From Sextonia rubra (Eukaryota > Streptophyta > Magnoliopsida > Laurales > Lauraceae), in contig JASUAD010000006.1 of assembly GCA_037013555.1 (NCBI GenBank), forward strand, positions 64,526,029-64,590,028: a stretch of DNA of 64,000 nt, read 5' to 3'. Every line of letters starts with the position of its first letter. Within the stretch, counting starts at the first letter, position 1. Below the pieces are notes generated by a model, which was not told where the DNA came from, searched no databases, and saw only the letters and a program-made list of their open reading frames with translations. The translations under genes were made by a program, and so were the position numbers. Positions 1 to 11,496 of the stretch are shown in pieces.

Positions 1-414
1 TAATTAGAGTCCTTTGCATGACATAAAAAATTACCTAAACTAAAAACCCTATATTACAAACCTAAACTAGAAAATAGAAAACTGCATCCACCATAAGACA
101 CATTAGAAAATCAATAGAAATACCACTATAGAAAATAAAGGAACAAGAACGAGAAAACATATTCAAAAACTACCATTACAAACAATTAAAAAGAAGGGCA
201 AGTATGAAGCCATTTAAATGCACAACAATTATTCATGAACAAAGAATTGCAAGCTTCATTTTCTATTGGCATTGAACTATATAAAGAATATAAGAAAGAA
301 TTGTCAAAGTAGATGGATTTAGTTCAAATATCAAGGCAACACTTTATGAGTTCAAAAATTAAACAAAAAAACAGATTTCAATGAAAATTTTAGAATTTAA
401 ATTTCCCCTTTTTG
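1..414. repeat. Satellite unit, left-truncated by window edge (m0)
   Basis: This is the 3' part of a satellite unit, starting at the conserved 'taattagagtcc' segment and running to the T-run before the next unit. Bases 1 to about 363 read identically to about 3566-3928, which stands out because other units in this part of the array differ visibly from each other. Confidence 0.85.
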
Positions 415-1110
415 GATTATACGCCAGTCAAAACATTCCACACATACACCTCCTAAAACTAATATTATGACAAATACAGTAACAAATCCCACAAAGCAAT
501 AAACTAAAGAGAGTTAAAAAGATTACCACATATGGCACTCTCCAGCAATGGCACTAAGAAGTTGTACGATAATCCAATGCAAGGTTGTGAAGTTGTAGGG
601 TCAATTGACAAGGCGTGATCAATTCATACAACCTGCATATGTCATAAAAGAAAATCTAAAAATCCTATTCAAAATCTGTTCAAACTAGAATAAAATACAC
701 TACATTAAATTAATTACAGTCCTTCACACGACATAAAAAATTATCTAAAATAAAAACCCTACACGACAAACCTAAACTAGGAAACCATAAGAAACATTAG
801 AAAACTAATAGAAATACCACTGTAGAAAATATAGGAACAAAAATTAGAAAACAAATTGAAAAGTGGCCAATACAAATTAAAAAAAAAAAAGAAGGGCAAG
901 TATGATGCCATTTAATTGCACAAGAATTATTCAAAAACAAAGCATTGCAAGCTTAATTTCCTATTGGAGTTTAACTATATAAAAAACACGAGCTAGAATT
1001 GTCGAAGTAATGGATTTAGTTCAAATATCAAGGTGACACTTTATGAGTTCAAAAATTAAACCAAAAATCAGAACTCAATCAAAATTTCAAAATTTATATT
1101 TCCTTTTTTC
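415..1110. repeat. Satellite unit m1 (C-like)
   Basis: Divergent unit of about 696 bp. It begins at an altered start motif and contains the 'gttgtagggtcaattgac' segment that marks subunit C of the later higher-order repeat. It lacks the GNRA-type hairpin found in most other unit types. Confidence 0.8.
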
Positions 1111-1798
1111 CATTAGGCACTAGTCAAAACATTTAATACATGCTCCTCCTAAAGAGGGAGTTAAAAAGATTACCTCCTATGACACACTCCGGCAACTGCA
1201 CCAAGAACTTGTATAACAATCCAAATGTAAGGATGTGAAGTAGTAATAGAACCCGGAGAAAACCGGGTCGATCGACAATGCGTGATCAATTCATACAACC
1301 TGCACCTATCTTAAAAGAAAATCTAAATATCCTACACAAAATCTATACAAACTAGAATTAAATACACAAAAATTAAATTAATTACAGTCCTTCACATAAC
1401 ATAAAAATTCTCTAAACTAAACAACCCTACACTACAAACCTAAACTAAAAAAGCGAAAAATGCATCCACGATAAGAAACATTCGAAAACCAACAGAAATA
1501 CTATTGTTGAAAATATAAGAACTTAAAAGAGAGAACAAATTGAAAACAAGCCATTACAAACAAATAAAGAGAAGGGCAAGAACGAAGAAGCCATTTAGAT
1601 GCACAACAATTATTCATGAACAAAGCAATGCAAGCTTAATTTCCTAATTGAGTTTAACTACATAAGGAATATGAGCTAGAATTGTTGAAGTAGATGGATT
1701 TAGTTCAAATATCATCAAGGCAACACTTTATGGGTTCAAAAATTAAACCAAAAAATTGGATTTCAATCAAAATCTTAGAATTTAAATTTCTTTTTTTT
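1111..1798. repeat. Satellite unit m2 (D-like)
   Basis: Divergent unit of about 688 bp. It contains the D-type hairpin at 1251-1268 followed by the palindrome GTCGATCGAC and 'aatgcgtg'. It follows a C-like unit, so the C-D order of the later array is already present here. Confidence 0.8.
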
Positions 1799-3268
1799 TA
1801 TTAGGAGCCGATCAAAGCATTCCATGCATGCACCTCCAAAAACTAACATTATTATAAATAAAGTAAGAAATCCCACAAAGCAACAAACTAAAGCAAGAGT
1901 TAAAAAGATTACCTCATATGGCACACTTAGGCAAAGGCACCAAGAACTTGAATGATAATCCAAAATCAAGATTCTGAAGTAGCATTAAAACCCGATCAAA
2001 ACCAAGTCGATTGACAAGCTGTGATTAATTCATACAACTTGCACTGTCTTGAAAGAAAATCTAAAAATCCTACTTAAAATATATGCAAACCAAAATTAAA
2101 TATACAAAAATTAAATTAATTACAGTCCTTTACACACCATAGAAAATTATGTAAACTAAAACCCTACACAAGAAACCTAAACTACAAAAGAGTAAACAAT
2201 ATTCACCATAAGAAACATTAGAAAACCAATAGAAATACCACTGTTGAAAATATAGGAACTAAAATGAGAGAACAAATTGAGAACAAGCCACTACAAACAA
2301 ATAAATAGAAGGCCAAGTATAAAGAAGCCATTTAAATGCACAACAATTATTCATGAACAAAGCAGTGCAAGCATAATTTCCTAATGGAGTTTAACTATTT
2401 AAGGAATATGAACTAGAATTGTCAAAGTGGATGCATTTAGTTCAAATATCATGGCAATACATATGGGTACAAAAATTAAACAAAAAAATCATATTTCAAT
2501 CAAAATTTTAGAATATAAAGTTCCATTTTTTTATTAGGAGCCAGTCAAAGCGTTCTGTACGTGCACCTCTTAAAACTAATATTATTACAAATAAAGTATG
2601 AAAGCCAGAAAGCAACAAACTAAAAAGCGATAGTTAAAAAGATTACCTTATATGGCACACTCCGGCAAAGGCACCAAGAACTTGTACGACAATCCAAAAG
2701 CAAGATTGTAAAGTTGTAATAAAACCTGATGAAAGCTAGGTCGATCAACAAGGTGTGATCAATTCATACTACTTGCACCTATCATAAGAGAAAATCTAAA
2801 CATCCTACTCAAAATCTATACAACCGAGAATTAGATATACAAAAATTAAATTAATTACAGTCCTTTATACACCAGAAAAAATTATGTAAACTAAAACCCT
2901 ACACAACAAACCTAAACTAAACCGGAGAAAACCAAATCCACCATAAAAAAACATTAGAAAACCAATAAAAATACCACTGTTGAAAATATAGGAACAAAAA
3001 TGAGAGAACAAATTGACAACAATCCATCACAAACAAATATATAGGCGGGCAAGTACGAAGAAGCCATTTAAATGCACAACAATTATTCAAGAACAAAGCA
3101 TTGCAAGCTTAATTTCCCATTGGAGTTTAACTATGTAAAGAATATGAGCTAGAACTGTTAAAGTGGATGGATTTAGTTCAAATATCAAAGCAACACTTTA
3201 TGAGTTCGAAAATGAAACCAAAAATCAGATTTCAATCCAAATTTTAGAATTTAAATTTCCTTTTGTCC
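1799..3268. repeat. Satellite units m3 and m4 (1799-2532, 2533-3268)
   Basis: Two full-length units of about 734 and 736 bp with start motifs 'ttaggagccg' and 'attaggagcc'. They resemble each other more than any HOR subunit and cannot be assigned to A-E by eye. The hairpin arms near 1990 and 2722 have decayed. Confidence 0.75.
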
Positions 3269-3977
3269 AATTAGGCACGAGTCAAAACATTCCACACATG
3301 CACCTCCTAAAACTAATATTATGGAAAACACAATAGCAAATCCCACAAAGCAATATCCTAAAGAGAGAGTTAAAAAGATTATCTCATATGGCGCTCTCCT
3401 ACAACAGCACCGAGAACTTGTCCGACAATCTAAATGCAAGGTTGTGAAGTAGGACCGATCGACAATGCATGATCAATTCATACAACTAGAACATGTCTTA
3501 AAAGAAAATCAAAAAACCCTAAACAAAATCTAAACAAACTATAATTAAATACCCTAAAATTAAATTAATTAGAGTCCTTTGCATGACATAAAAAATTACC
3601 TAAACTAAAAACCCTATATTACAAACCTAAACTAGAAAATAGAAAACTGCATCCACCATAAGACACATTAGAAAATCAATAGAAATACCACTATAGAAAA
3701 TAAAGGAACAAGAACGAGAAAACATATTCAAAAACTACCATTACAAACAATTAAAAAGAAGGGCAAGTATGAAGCCATTTAAATGCACAACAATTATTCA
3801 TGAACAAAGAATTGCAAGCTTCATTTTCTATTGGCATTGAACTATATAAAGAATATAAGAAAGAATTGTCAAAGTAGATGGATTTAGTTCAAATATCAAG
3901 GCAACACTTTATGAGTTCAAAAATTAAATCAAAAATCAAATTTCAATCAAAATTTTTGAATTAAAAGTTTTTTTTTT
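3269..3977. repeat. Satellite unit m5
   Basis: Full unit of about 709 bp. Its second part, about 3566-3928, is an exact match to bases 1-363 of the window, 3565 bp upstream. The first part has no such match. Confidence 0.8.
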
Positions 3978-4091
3978 GATTAGGCGCCGGTCAAAGCATT
4001 CCATGCATGCACCTCCTAAAACTAATATTATGACAAATAAATTAACAAATCCCAAAAAGCAACAAACTAAAGAGAGAGATAAAAAGATTAC

Positions 4092-4223
4092 CTCATATGG
4101 CACTCACCGGCAACGGTACCATGAACTTGTACGACAATCCAAATGCAAGGTTGTGAGGTAGTAATAAAACCCAGTGAAAACTGGGTCGATCGACAAGGTG
4201 TGATCAATTCATACGACCTGCAC
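4092..4223 (-). other. Exon-like block in satellite unit (example)
   Basis: On the minus strand this 132-nt block is preceded by a pyrimidine-rich stretch ending in AG and followed by GTAATC, as a plant internal exon would be. It is open in one frame for all 43 codons, ending in the peptide GECHMR before the donor-like site. It is GC-richer than the rest of the unit. Equivalent blocks occur in most units, with the AG lost in C-type and some E-type copies and the frame broken in HOR subunit A. I do not recognise the peptide. It may be a fossil gene fragment that seeded the satellite, or chance. Confidence 0.35.
4169..4186. other. Satellite hairpin with GAAA loop, variant arms
   Basis: Seen directly: ACCCAGT, GAAA, ACTGGGT, a 7-bp perfect stem with a 4-nt loop. 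The commonest form elsewhere is ACCCGGT-GAAA-ACCGGGT (for example 11693-11710 and 18840-18857). Here both arms differ at the paired position, so pairing is kept. The palindrome GTCGATCGAC follows directly. If transcribed, the loop would be a GNRA tetraloop; transcription is not shown. Confidence 0.7.
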
Positions 4224-4592
4224 CTCTCTTAAAAGAAACTCTAAAATCCTATTCAAAATCTACACAAACCATAACTAAATAGACAAATTAAATTAATTAA
4301 AATGAGAGAACGTAGTGAAAAACTACCATTACAAACAAATAAAAGATGGGCAAGGAAGAAGCCATTTAAATGGACAACAATTATTTTTGAATAAAGCATT
4401 GCAAGCTTAATTTCCTTTTGGAATTTAACTATATAAAGAATATGAGTAAGAATTGTCAAAGTGGAATATGAGTTAGAATTGTCAAAGTGGATGGATTTAG
4501 TCTAGATATCAAGGCAACACTTTATGAGCTCAAAAATTAAACCAAAAAATAGATTTCAATCAAAATTCTAGAATTTAAATTTCCACTTTCTT

Positions 4593-6033
4593 GATTATGC
4601 ACCAATCAAAACATTCCACACATGCACCTCCTAAAACTAATATTATGACAAATACAGTAACAAATCCCACAAAGCAATAAACTAAAGAGAGTTAAAAAGA
4701 TTACCTCATATGGCGCTTTCTAGCAATGGCACCAAGAAGTTGTACGACAATCCAATGCAAGCTTGTGAAGTCGTAGGGTCAATCTACAAGGTATGATCAA
4801 TTCATAAAACTTGCATGTGTCTTAAAAGAAAATCTAAAAATCCTACTCAAAATCTATTCAAACTGGAATAAAATATACTAAATTAAATTAATTACAGTCC
4901 TCCACATGACATAAAAAATTATCTAAACTAAAAACCCTACATGACAAACCTAAACTAGAAAACCATAAGAAACGTTAGAAAACGAATAGAAATACCACTG
5001 TAGAAAATATATGAACAAAAATCAGAAAACAAATTGAAAAGCTGCCATTACAAATAAAAAGAAAAAGAAAAAGAGCGCAAGTACAAAGCCATTTAAATGC
5101 ACAACAATTATTCAAGAACAAAGCATTGCAAGCTTAACTTCCTGTTGGAGTTTAACTATAAAAAGAATATGAGCTGAAATTATCAAAGTAAATGGATTTA
5201 GTTCAAATATCAAGGCAACACTTTATGAGTTCAAAAATAAAACCAAAAATCAGATTTCAATCAAAATTTCAAAATTTATATTTCCTTTTTTCGATTAGGC
5301 GCCAGTCAAAACATTCCATGCATGCACTTCCTAAAACTAATAATATGACAAATTAAGTAACAAATCCTACAAAGCCATATTCTAAAAAGGGAGTTAAAAA
5401 GATTACCTCACATGGCACTCTCCGACAACTGCACCAAGAACTTGCACGACAATCCAAACGCAAGGATGTGAAGTAGTAATAGAACCCGGAGAAAACCGGG
5501 TCGATCGACAACGCGTGATCAATTCATACAACTTGTTATTATCTCAAAAGAAAATCTAAATATCCTACACAAGATCTATACAAACTAGAATTAAATGCAC
5601 AAAAATTAAATTAATTACAATCCTTCACACGGCATAAAAAATTCTCTAGACTAAACAACCCTACACTACAAACCTAAACCAGCACAGAGAAAACGACATC
5701 CACAATAAAAAAAATTGATTAGAAAACCAATAGAAATACCACTATTGAAAATATAGGAACAAAAATGAGAGAACAAATTGAAAACAAGCTATTACAAACA
5801 AATAAATAGAAGGGCAAGTATGAAGAAGCTATTTAAATGCACAACAATTATTCACGAACAAAGGAATGCAAGTTTACTTTCCTGTTGGAGTTTAACTATA
5901 CAAAAAATACAAGCTAGAATTGTCATAGTGGATGGATTTAATTACAATATCAAGGTAACACTTTATGAGCCCAAACATTAAACCAAAAATCAGATTTCAA
6001 TCAAAATTTTAGAATTTAAATTTCCTTTTTGTC
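4593..6033. repeat. Satellite units m7 (C-like, 4593-5292) and m8 (D-like, 5293-6033)
   Basis: A second C-D pair in the divergent part of the array, about 4.2 kb after the first (m1-m2). m8 has the D-type hairpin at 5484-5501 (ACCCGG-A-GAAA-A-CCGGGT) with the palindrome GTCGATCGAC next to it. Confidence 0.78.
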
Positions 6034-6761
6034 AATTACGTGCCGTTTAAAACATTCAATGCATACACCTCCAAAAACTAATATTATGACAAATTAAGTA
6101 ACAAGTCTCACAAATCAATAAACTAAGGAGAGAGTTAAAAGATTACCTCATATGGCTCTCAACAGCAACGACACTAAAAACTTGTACGACAATCCACTGC
6201 AAGCCTGTGAAGTAATAATAAAACCTGATGAAAACCTGGTTGATCAAGAAGGCGTGATCAATTCATATGACTTGCACCTGTCTTAAAAGAAAATCTAAAA
6301 ATCGTGCCCAAAATCTATACAAACTAGAATTAAATGGACAAAAATTAAATTAATTACAGTCCTTTACACCATAAAAAATTATGCAAACTAAAACCCTAAA
6401 CAACAAACCTAAACTAAAAAGAGAAGACTGCATACGCCATAAGAAACATTAGAAAACCAATAGAAATACCACTGCTCAAAAGATAGGAACAAAAATGAGA
6501 GAACAAATTGAAAACAAGCCATTACAGACAAATAAATAGAAGGGCAAGTACGAAGAAGCCATTTAAATGCACAACAATTATTCATGAACAAAGCAATGCA
6601 AGCTTAATTTCCTAATGGAGTTTAACTATATAAGGAATATGAGCTAGAATTGTCAAAGTAGATAGATTTAGTTCAAAATCAAGGCAACACTTTGAGTTCG
6701 AAAATGAAACCAAACATCAAATTTCAATCCAAATTTTAGAATTTAAATTTCCTTATTTTTC
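6034..6761. repeat. Satellite unit m9, full-length E-like
   Basis: This unit starts with the E-type 'gccgtttaaaacattcaatg' and is 728 bp long. In every later HOR copy the E subunit stops after about 337 bp, at 'aattaattacaatcc'. m9 therefore shows the form of E before the truncation that defines the HOR. Confidence 0.75.
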
Positions 6762-8959
6762 AATTAGGCGCCAATCAAAACATTCCACGCATGCACCTCC
6801 TAAAACTAATATTATGGAAAATACAATAATAAATCCCACAAAGCAATATGCTAAAGAGAGAGAGTTAAAAAGATTACCTCATATGGCGCTTTCCTGCAAC
6901 AACACCAAGAACTTGTACGACAATCCAAAAGCAAGGCTGTGAGTAGTAATAAAACCCGGTGAAAACCAAGTTGATCAACAATGCGTGATCAATTCATACA
7001 ACTAGAACCTGTCTTAAAAGAATATCAAAAAATCCTAAACAAAATCTATACAAATTAGAATTAAATACACTAAAATTAAATTAATTAGAGTCCTTTACAT
7101 GACATAAAAAATTGCCTAAACTAAAAACCCCATATTATAAACCTAAACTAGAAAAGAGAAAACTGCATCCACCATAAGAAATATTAGAAAACCAATAGAA
7201 ATACTACTATAGAAAATATAGGAACAAAAATGAGAGAACATATTCAAAAACTACCATTACAAACAAATAAAAAGAAGTGCAAGTATGAAGCCATTTAAAT
7301 GCACAACAATTATTCATGAACAAAGCATTTCAAGTTTCATTTCCTATTGGCGCTGAACTATATAAGGAATATGAGCAAGAATTGTCAAAGTGGATGGATT
7401 TAGTTCAAATATCAAGGCAACACTTTATGAGTTCGAAAATTAAGCCAAAAAACAGATTTCAATCAAAATTTTAGAATTTAAATTTCCTTTTATCGATTAG
7501 GTGCCGGTCAAAGCATTCCATGCATGCACCTCCTAAAAATAATATTATGACAAATAAAGTAACAAATCCCAAAAAGCAACAAACTAAAGAGAGTTAAAAA
7601 GATAACCTCATGGCACTCTTCAGAAACAATACCATGAACTTGTACGACAGTCCAAATGCAAGGTTGTGAGGTAGTAATAAAATCCGGTGAAAACCAGGTC
7701 GATAAATAAGGCGTGATCAATTCATACGACTTGCACCTGTCTTAAAAGAAAATATAAAAATCCTACTCAAAATCTATACAAACTATAATTAAATACACAA
7801 ATTAAATTATAGTCCCTTACACACCATAAAAAATTATGGAAACTAAAATCCTACACTACAAACCTAAACTAAAAGAGGGAAAACTGCATCCACCATAAGA
7901 AACATTAGAAAACCAATAAAAATACTACTGTCGAAAATATAGGAACAAAAATGACAGAACAAATTGAAAACATGCTATTACAAACAAATAAATAGAAGGG
8001 CAAGTATGAAGAAGCCATTCAAATGCACAACAATTATTCATAAACAAAGCATTGCAAGCATAATTTACTAGTGGAGTTTAACTATATAAAGAATATGAGC
8101 TAGAATTGTCAAAGTGGATGGATTTAGTTCAAATATCAAAGCTACACTTTATGATTTCGAAAATTAAACCAAAACTTAGATTTCAATTGAAATTTTAGAA
8201 TTTAAATTTCTTTTTTTTTTTTTTTGGATTAGGCGCCAGTTAAAACAATCCTTGCATGCACCTCCTAAAACTAATTTATGACAAATGAAGGAACAAATCT
8301 TACAAAGCATAAGCTATAGAGAGAAAGTTAAAAAGATTACCTCATATGGCACTCTCCGGCAACGGCACTAAGAACTTATTCAACAATCCAAATACAAGGT
8401 TGTGAAGCAGTAATAAAACCCAATGAGAATTGGGTCGAACAAAAAGGCAAAATCAATTCATACAACTTGCACCTATCTTAAATGAAAATTTAAAAATTCT
8501 ACTATAAATCTATACAAACTAGAATTAAATACACTAAAATTAAATTAATTATAGTCCTTTAGCACCATAAAAAATTATCTAAACTATAACACTACATTGC
8601 AAACCTAAACTAAAAAAGCGAAAACTACATCCACCATAAGAAACAATATAAAACCAATAGAAATACCACTGTTGAGAATATAGGAACAAAAGTAGGAGAA
8701 CAAATTGAAAACAAACCATTACAAACAAACAAATAGAAGGGCAAGTATGAAGCCATTTAAATGCACAACAATTATTCATGAACAACACATTGCTAGCTTA
8801 ATTTCCCATTGGAGTTTAAATATATAAAGAATATGAGCTAGAATTGTCAAAGTGGATGGATTTAGTTCAAATATCAAGGCAACACTTAATCAGTTTGAAA
8901 ATTAACCCAAAAATCATATTTCAATCAAAATGTTAAGAGTTTAAATTTCATTCTTTTTT
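6762..8959. repeat. Satellite units m10-m12 (6762-7494, 7495-8226, 8227-8959)
   Basis: Three full-length divergent units of 732-733 bp. m11 reads open on the minus strand through its exon-like block and on into the following segment (7508-7720). m12 has a strongly altered but perfect hairpin at 8418-8435. Confidence 0.78.
8418..8435. other. Satellite hairpin with GAGA loop, most altered arms
   Basis: Seen directly: ACCCAAT, GAGA, ATTGGGT. Against the common ACCCGGT-GAAA-ACCGGGT form there are four arm changes, two per arm, and all keep the 7-bp stem. The loop change GAAA to GAGA stays within the GNRA class. All arm changes are C-to-T or G-to-A, so deamination of methylated CCGG is an alternative to selection for pairing. 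Confidence 0.65.
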
Positions 8960-10315
8960 ATTATATGCTGGTCAAAACATTCCATGTATGCACCTCCTAA
9001 AACCAATATTAAGACAAATAAAGTAACAAATCGCACAAAGAAATAAACTAAAGAGAGAAATTTGAAAAGATTACCTCATATGGCGCTCTCGGCAACGGCA
9101 CCAAGAACTTGTTCAACAATCCAAATAAAGGGTTGTGTAGTAATAAAACCCGTTGAGAACCAGAACCGAGTTGACTGACAGGGTGAGATCAATTCATATA
9201 ACTTGCACCTGTCTTAAAAACATACCAGAATTAAATACACAAACAAAATTAATTACAGTCCTTTATACACCATAAAAAATTAACTAAACTAAATATGCTA
9301 CACTACAAACCTAAACTAGAAAAGAGAAAACTGCATCCACCATAAAAAACATTAGAAAACTAATAGAAATACCACTGTAGAAAATGAGAAAAAAATTTAA
9401 AAACAAGACATTACCAAACAAATATATAGAAGGACAAGTATGAAGCCATTTAAATGCACAACAATTATTCATGAACAAAGCATTGCAAGCATAATTTCTT
9501 GTTAGATTTTTTAACTATATAAAGAATAAGAGCTAGAATCGTCAAAGTGGATGGATTTAGTTCAAATATTAAGGCAACACTATCACCATGAGAAAGATAA
9601 AACCTAATGTAGAAAACCAAGTCATCAACATATACCACTTGGGAGAAGAAAGTAACATAAAGAAATGAAGATTACCTTGCTCTTGGCGCATTTCAGTGAA
9701 ACGAACCCAAACTGACCCCATACAGTTTGTGCAATTCTTCTAGTTGGAGAAACAGTAACTCATTGGTGTTCCAAGAATAAGAACAATGCAAAACAAGATA
9801 GATGAAGAAGAGACCAAAAATGCAAACACAGACTGAAGAAAATAGTTAAAATAAATTGATAATAGAAAAATTGGGGAAAAAGAGAATAGAAAGACAGGGA
9901 ATAGAAAAAATTACTAAAAAACAAATAGAGAATATAAAAAAATGTGGAAAAATAGATAGAAAATGGTAAAAATCTATAGAGAATAGGCAAAAAAGAGAAT
10001 ATAAAACAGAGATAATAGAAAAAAATAGTAGATATAAATAGAGAATAAAAAAAAGACAATAGATAAAGAGGAGAATAGAAAAAAATGGAATGGAAACAGC
10101 TACTGAAAAACGAAACAAAGAACAAGAGAATAGAAACAATGGAATAGAAAGAAATAATTGAAAAAAAATGAGAATAGGAAAAAAGACAATACAACATGCT
10201 AATAAAGACAACTTTGAAAAATTTTATATTCCTAAAAAATAGCTTTATGAGTTCGAAAAAAAAACCAAAAATCAATTTTCAATAAAATTTTTAGAATTTG
10301 AATTTCCTATTTTTC
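8960..10315. repeat. Satellite unit m13, interrupted
   Basis: The unit runs normally to 'aaggcaacac' near 9580 and resumes at 'ctttatgagttcg' near 10243, exactly where it left off. The 660 bp between are unrelated to the satellite and annotated separately. Confidence 0.8.
9582..10242. other. Non-satellite block 1 plus purine-rich tract
   Basis: The first 254 bp or so (9582-9835) also occur, diverged, at 10952-11208. The rest (about 9840-10200) is a purine-rich low-complexity tract built on gaataga-like words; its minus-strand readings are poly-Phe/Ser/Leu and are not a gene. On the minus strand the shared part has an exon-like stretch at 9676-9739, flanked by a pyrimidine-rich AG and by GTAATC. 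It can also be read as QVVYVDDLVF around 9609-9643, which resembles a copia reverse transcriptase active site, though the flanks do not extend the match. There are no visible terminal repeats or target duplication. Confidence 0.6.
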
Positions 10316-11496
10316 GATTATGTGCAGGTCATAACATTCCATGTATGCACCTCCTATAAAATAACAAATCCCACAAATCAACAAACTAAAGAGAGAGAAA
10401 GTTAAAAGGATTACCTCATACGGCGCTCCCCGGCAACGACACCAAGAACTTGATCAACAATCCAAATGCAAGTAGTAATAAAACCCGTTGAGAACGAGTC
10501 AATCGACAGGGCGAAATCAATTCATATAGCTTGAACCTGTCGGAAAAAAAAATCTAAAAATCCTACTCAAAATCTATACAAACCAGAAATAAATACACTA
10601 AAATTAAATTAATTGCAGTCCTATACACAACATAAAAAATTATCTAAACTTAAAACCCTACAATACAAACCTAAACTAGAAAAGGAAAAATTGCATCCAC
10701 CATAAGAAACATTAGGAAACCAATAGAAACACCACTGTGGAAAACATAGAAACAAAAATGAGAAAACATATTGAAAACAAACCATTACAAACAAATAAAT
10801 ATAAGGGCAAGTATGAAGCCATTTAAATGCACAACAATTATTCATGAACAAAGCATTGCAAGCTTAATTTCCTATTGGAGCTTCACTATATAAAGAATAT
10901 GAGTTAGAATTGTCAAAGTGGATGGATTTAGTTCAAATATCAAGGCAACACTATCACCCTCAAAAAGATATAGAACCTAATGTAGAAAACTAAGTCATCA
11001 ACATATACCACTTGGGTGAATAAAGTAACATAAAGAAATGAAGATTACCTTGCTCTTGACACATTTTAGTGAAACGAACCCAAACTAACCCCATAGAGTT
11101 TCTACAATTATTCCGGCTGGAGAAACAGTAACTCAATAGGGTTCCAAGAAAAACAGCAGTGCAAAACAAGACAGCTTAAGAAGAGACAAAAAATGCAAAC
11201 ACAGAAGGGAGAAACACCATTGTTAGAAATGAGAGCACAAACTGAAAAGAAGCCATTACAAACAAATAAATAGAAGGGCATGTAAGAAAAAGTCATTTAA
11301 ACGCACAACAATTATTTATGAACAAAGCATTGCACGCTTAATTTCCTATTGGAGTTTAACTTTATAAAGAATATGAGCTCGAATTATCAAAGTGGATGGA
11401 TTTAGTTCATATATCAAGGCAACACTTATGAGTTCGAAAATTAAACCAAAAATCATATTTCAATCAAAGTTTTAGAATTTAATTTTCCTTTTTCTA
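10316..11496. repeat. Satellite unit m14, interrupted and partly duplicated
   Basis: The unit runs to 'caaggcaaca' near 10950, is interrupted by the second copy of the non-satellite block, and then resumes mid-unit at 'gaaacaccattg' near 11211. About 285 bp of unit sequence is therefore present twice around the block. Confidence 0.75.
10952..11208. other. Non-satellite block 2
   Basis: A diverged copy of 9582-9835, about 1370 bp downstream, attached to the same point of the satellite unit ('ggcaacac'). The exon-like minus-strand stretch (11049 to about 11116) now has an in-frame stop, and the purine-rich tract of block 1 is absent. The shared junction suggests one event followed by duplication rather than two insertions. 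Confidence 0.6.

Larger units (their letters stand above)
3978..4592. repeat. Satellite unit m6, internally shortened A/B mosaic
   Basis: At 615 bp this unit is about 120 bp shorter than its neighbours. It starts like subunit A ('gattaggcgccggtc') and ends like subunit B, including the tandem 'gaatatgag...gaattgtcaaag' microduplication around 4438-4490. It carries a perfect hairpin with A-T for G-C replacement at 4169-4186. I infer a deletion or unequal exchange between an A-like and a B-like unit. Confidence 0.7.

Noticed and set aside
6216..6240. 'CTGATGA' in E-like units, resembling a hammerhead ribozyme core word
   Set aside because: There is no stem II or second conserved core segment in the right place; the match is to one short word only.
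9760..10275. 171-codon minus-strand frame rich in Phe, Ser and Leu
   Set aside because: It is the complement of the purine-rich low-complexity tract; an overlapping second frame looks just as open, and no domain is visible.
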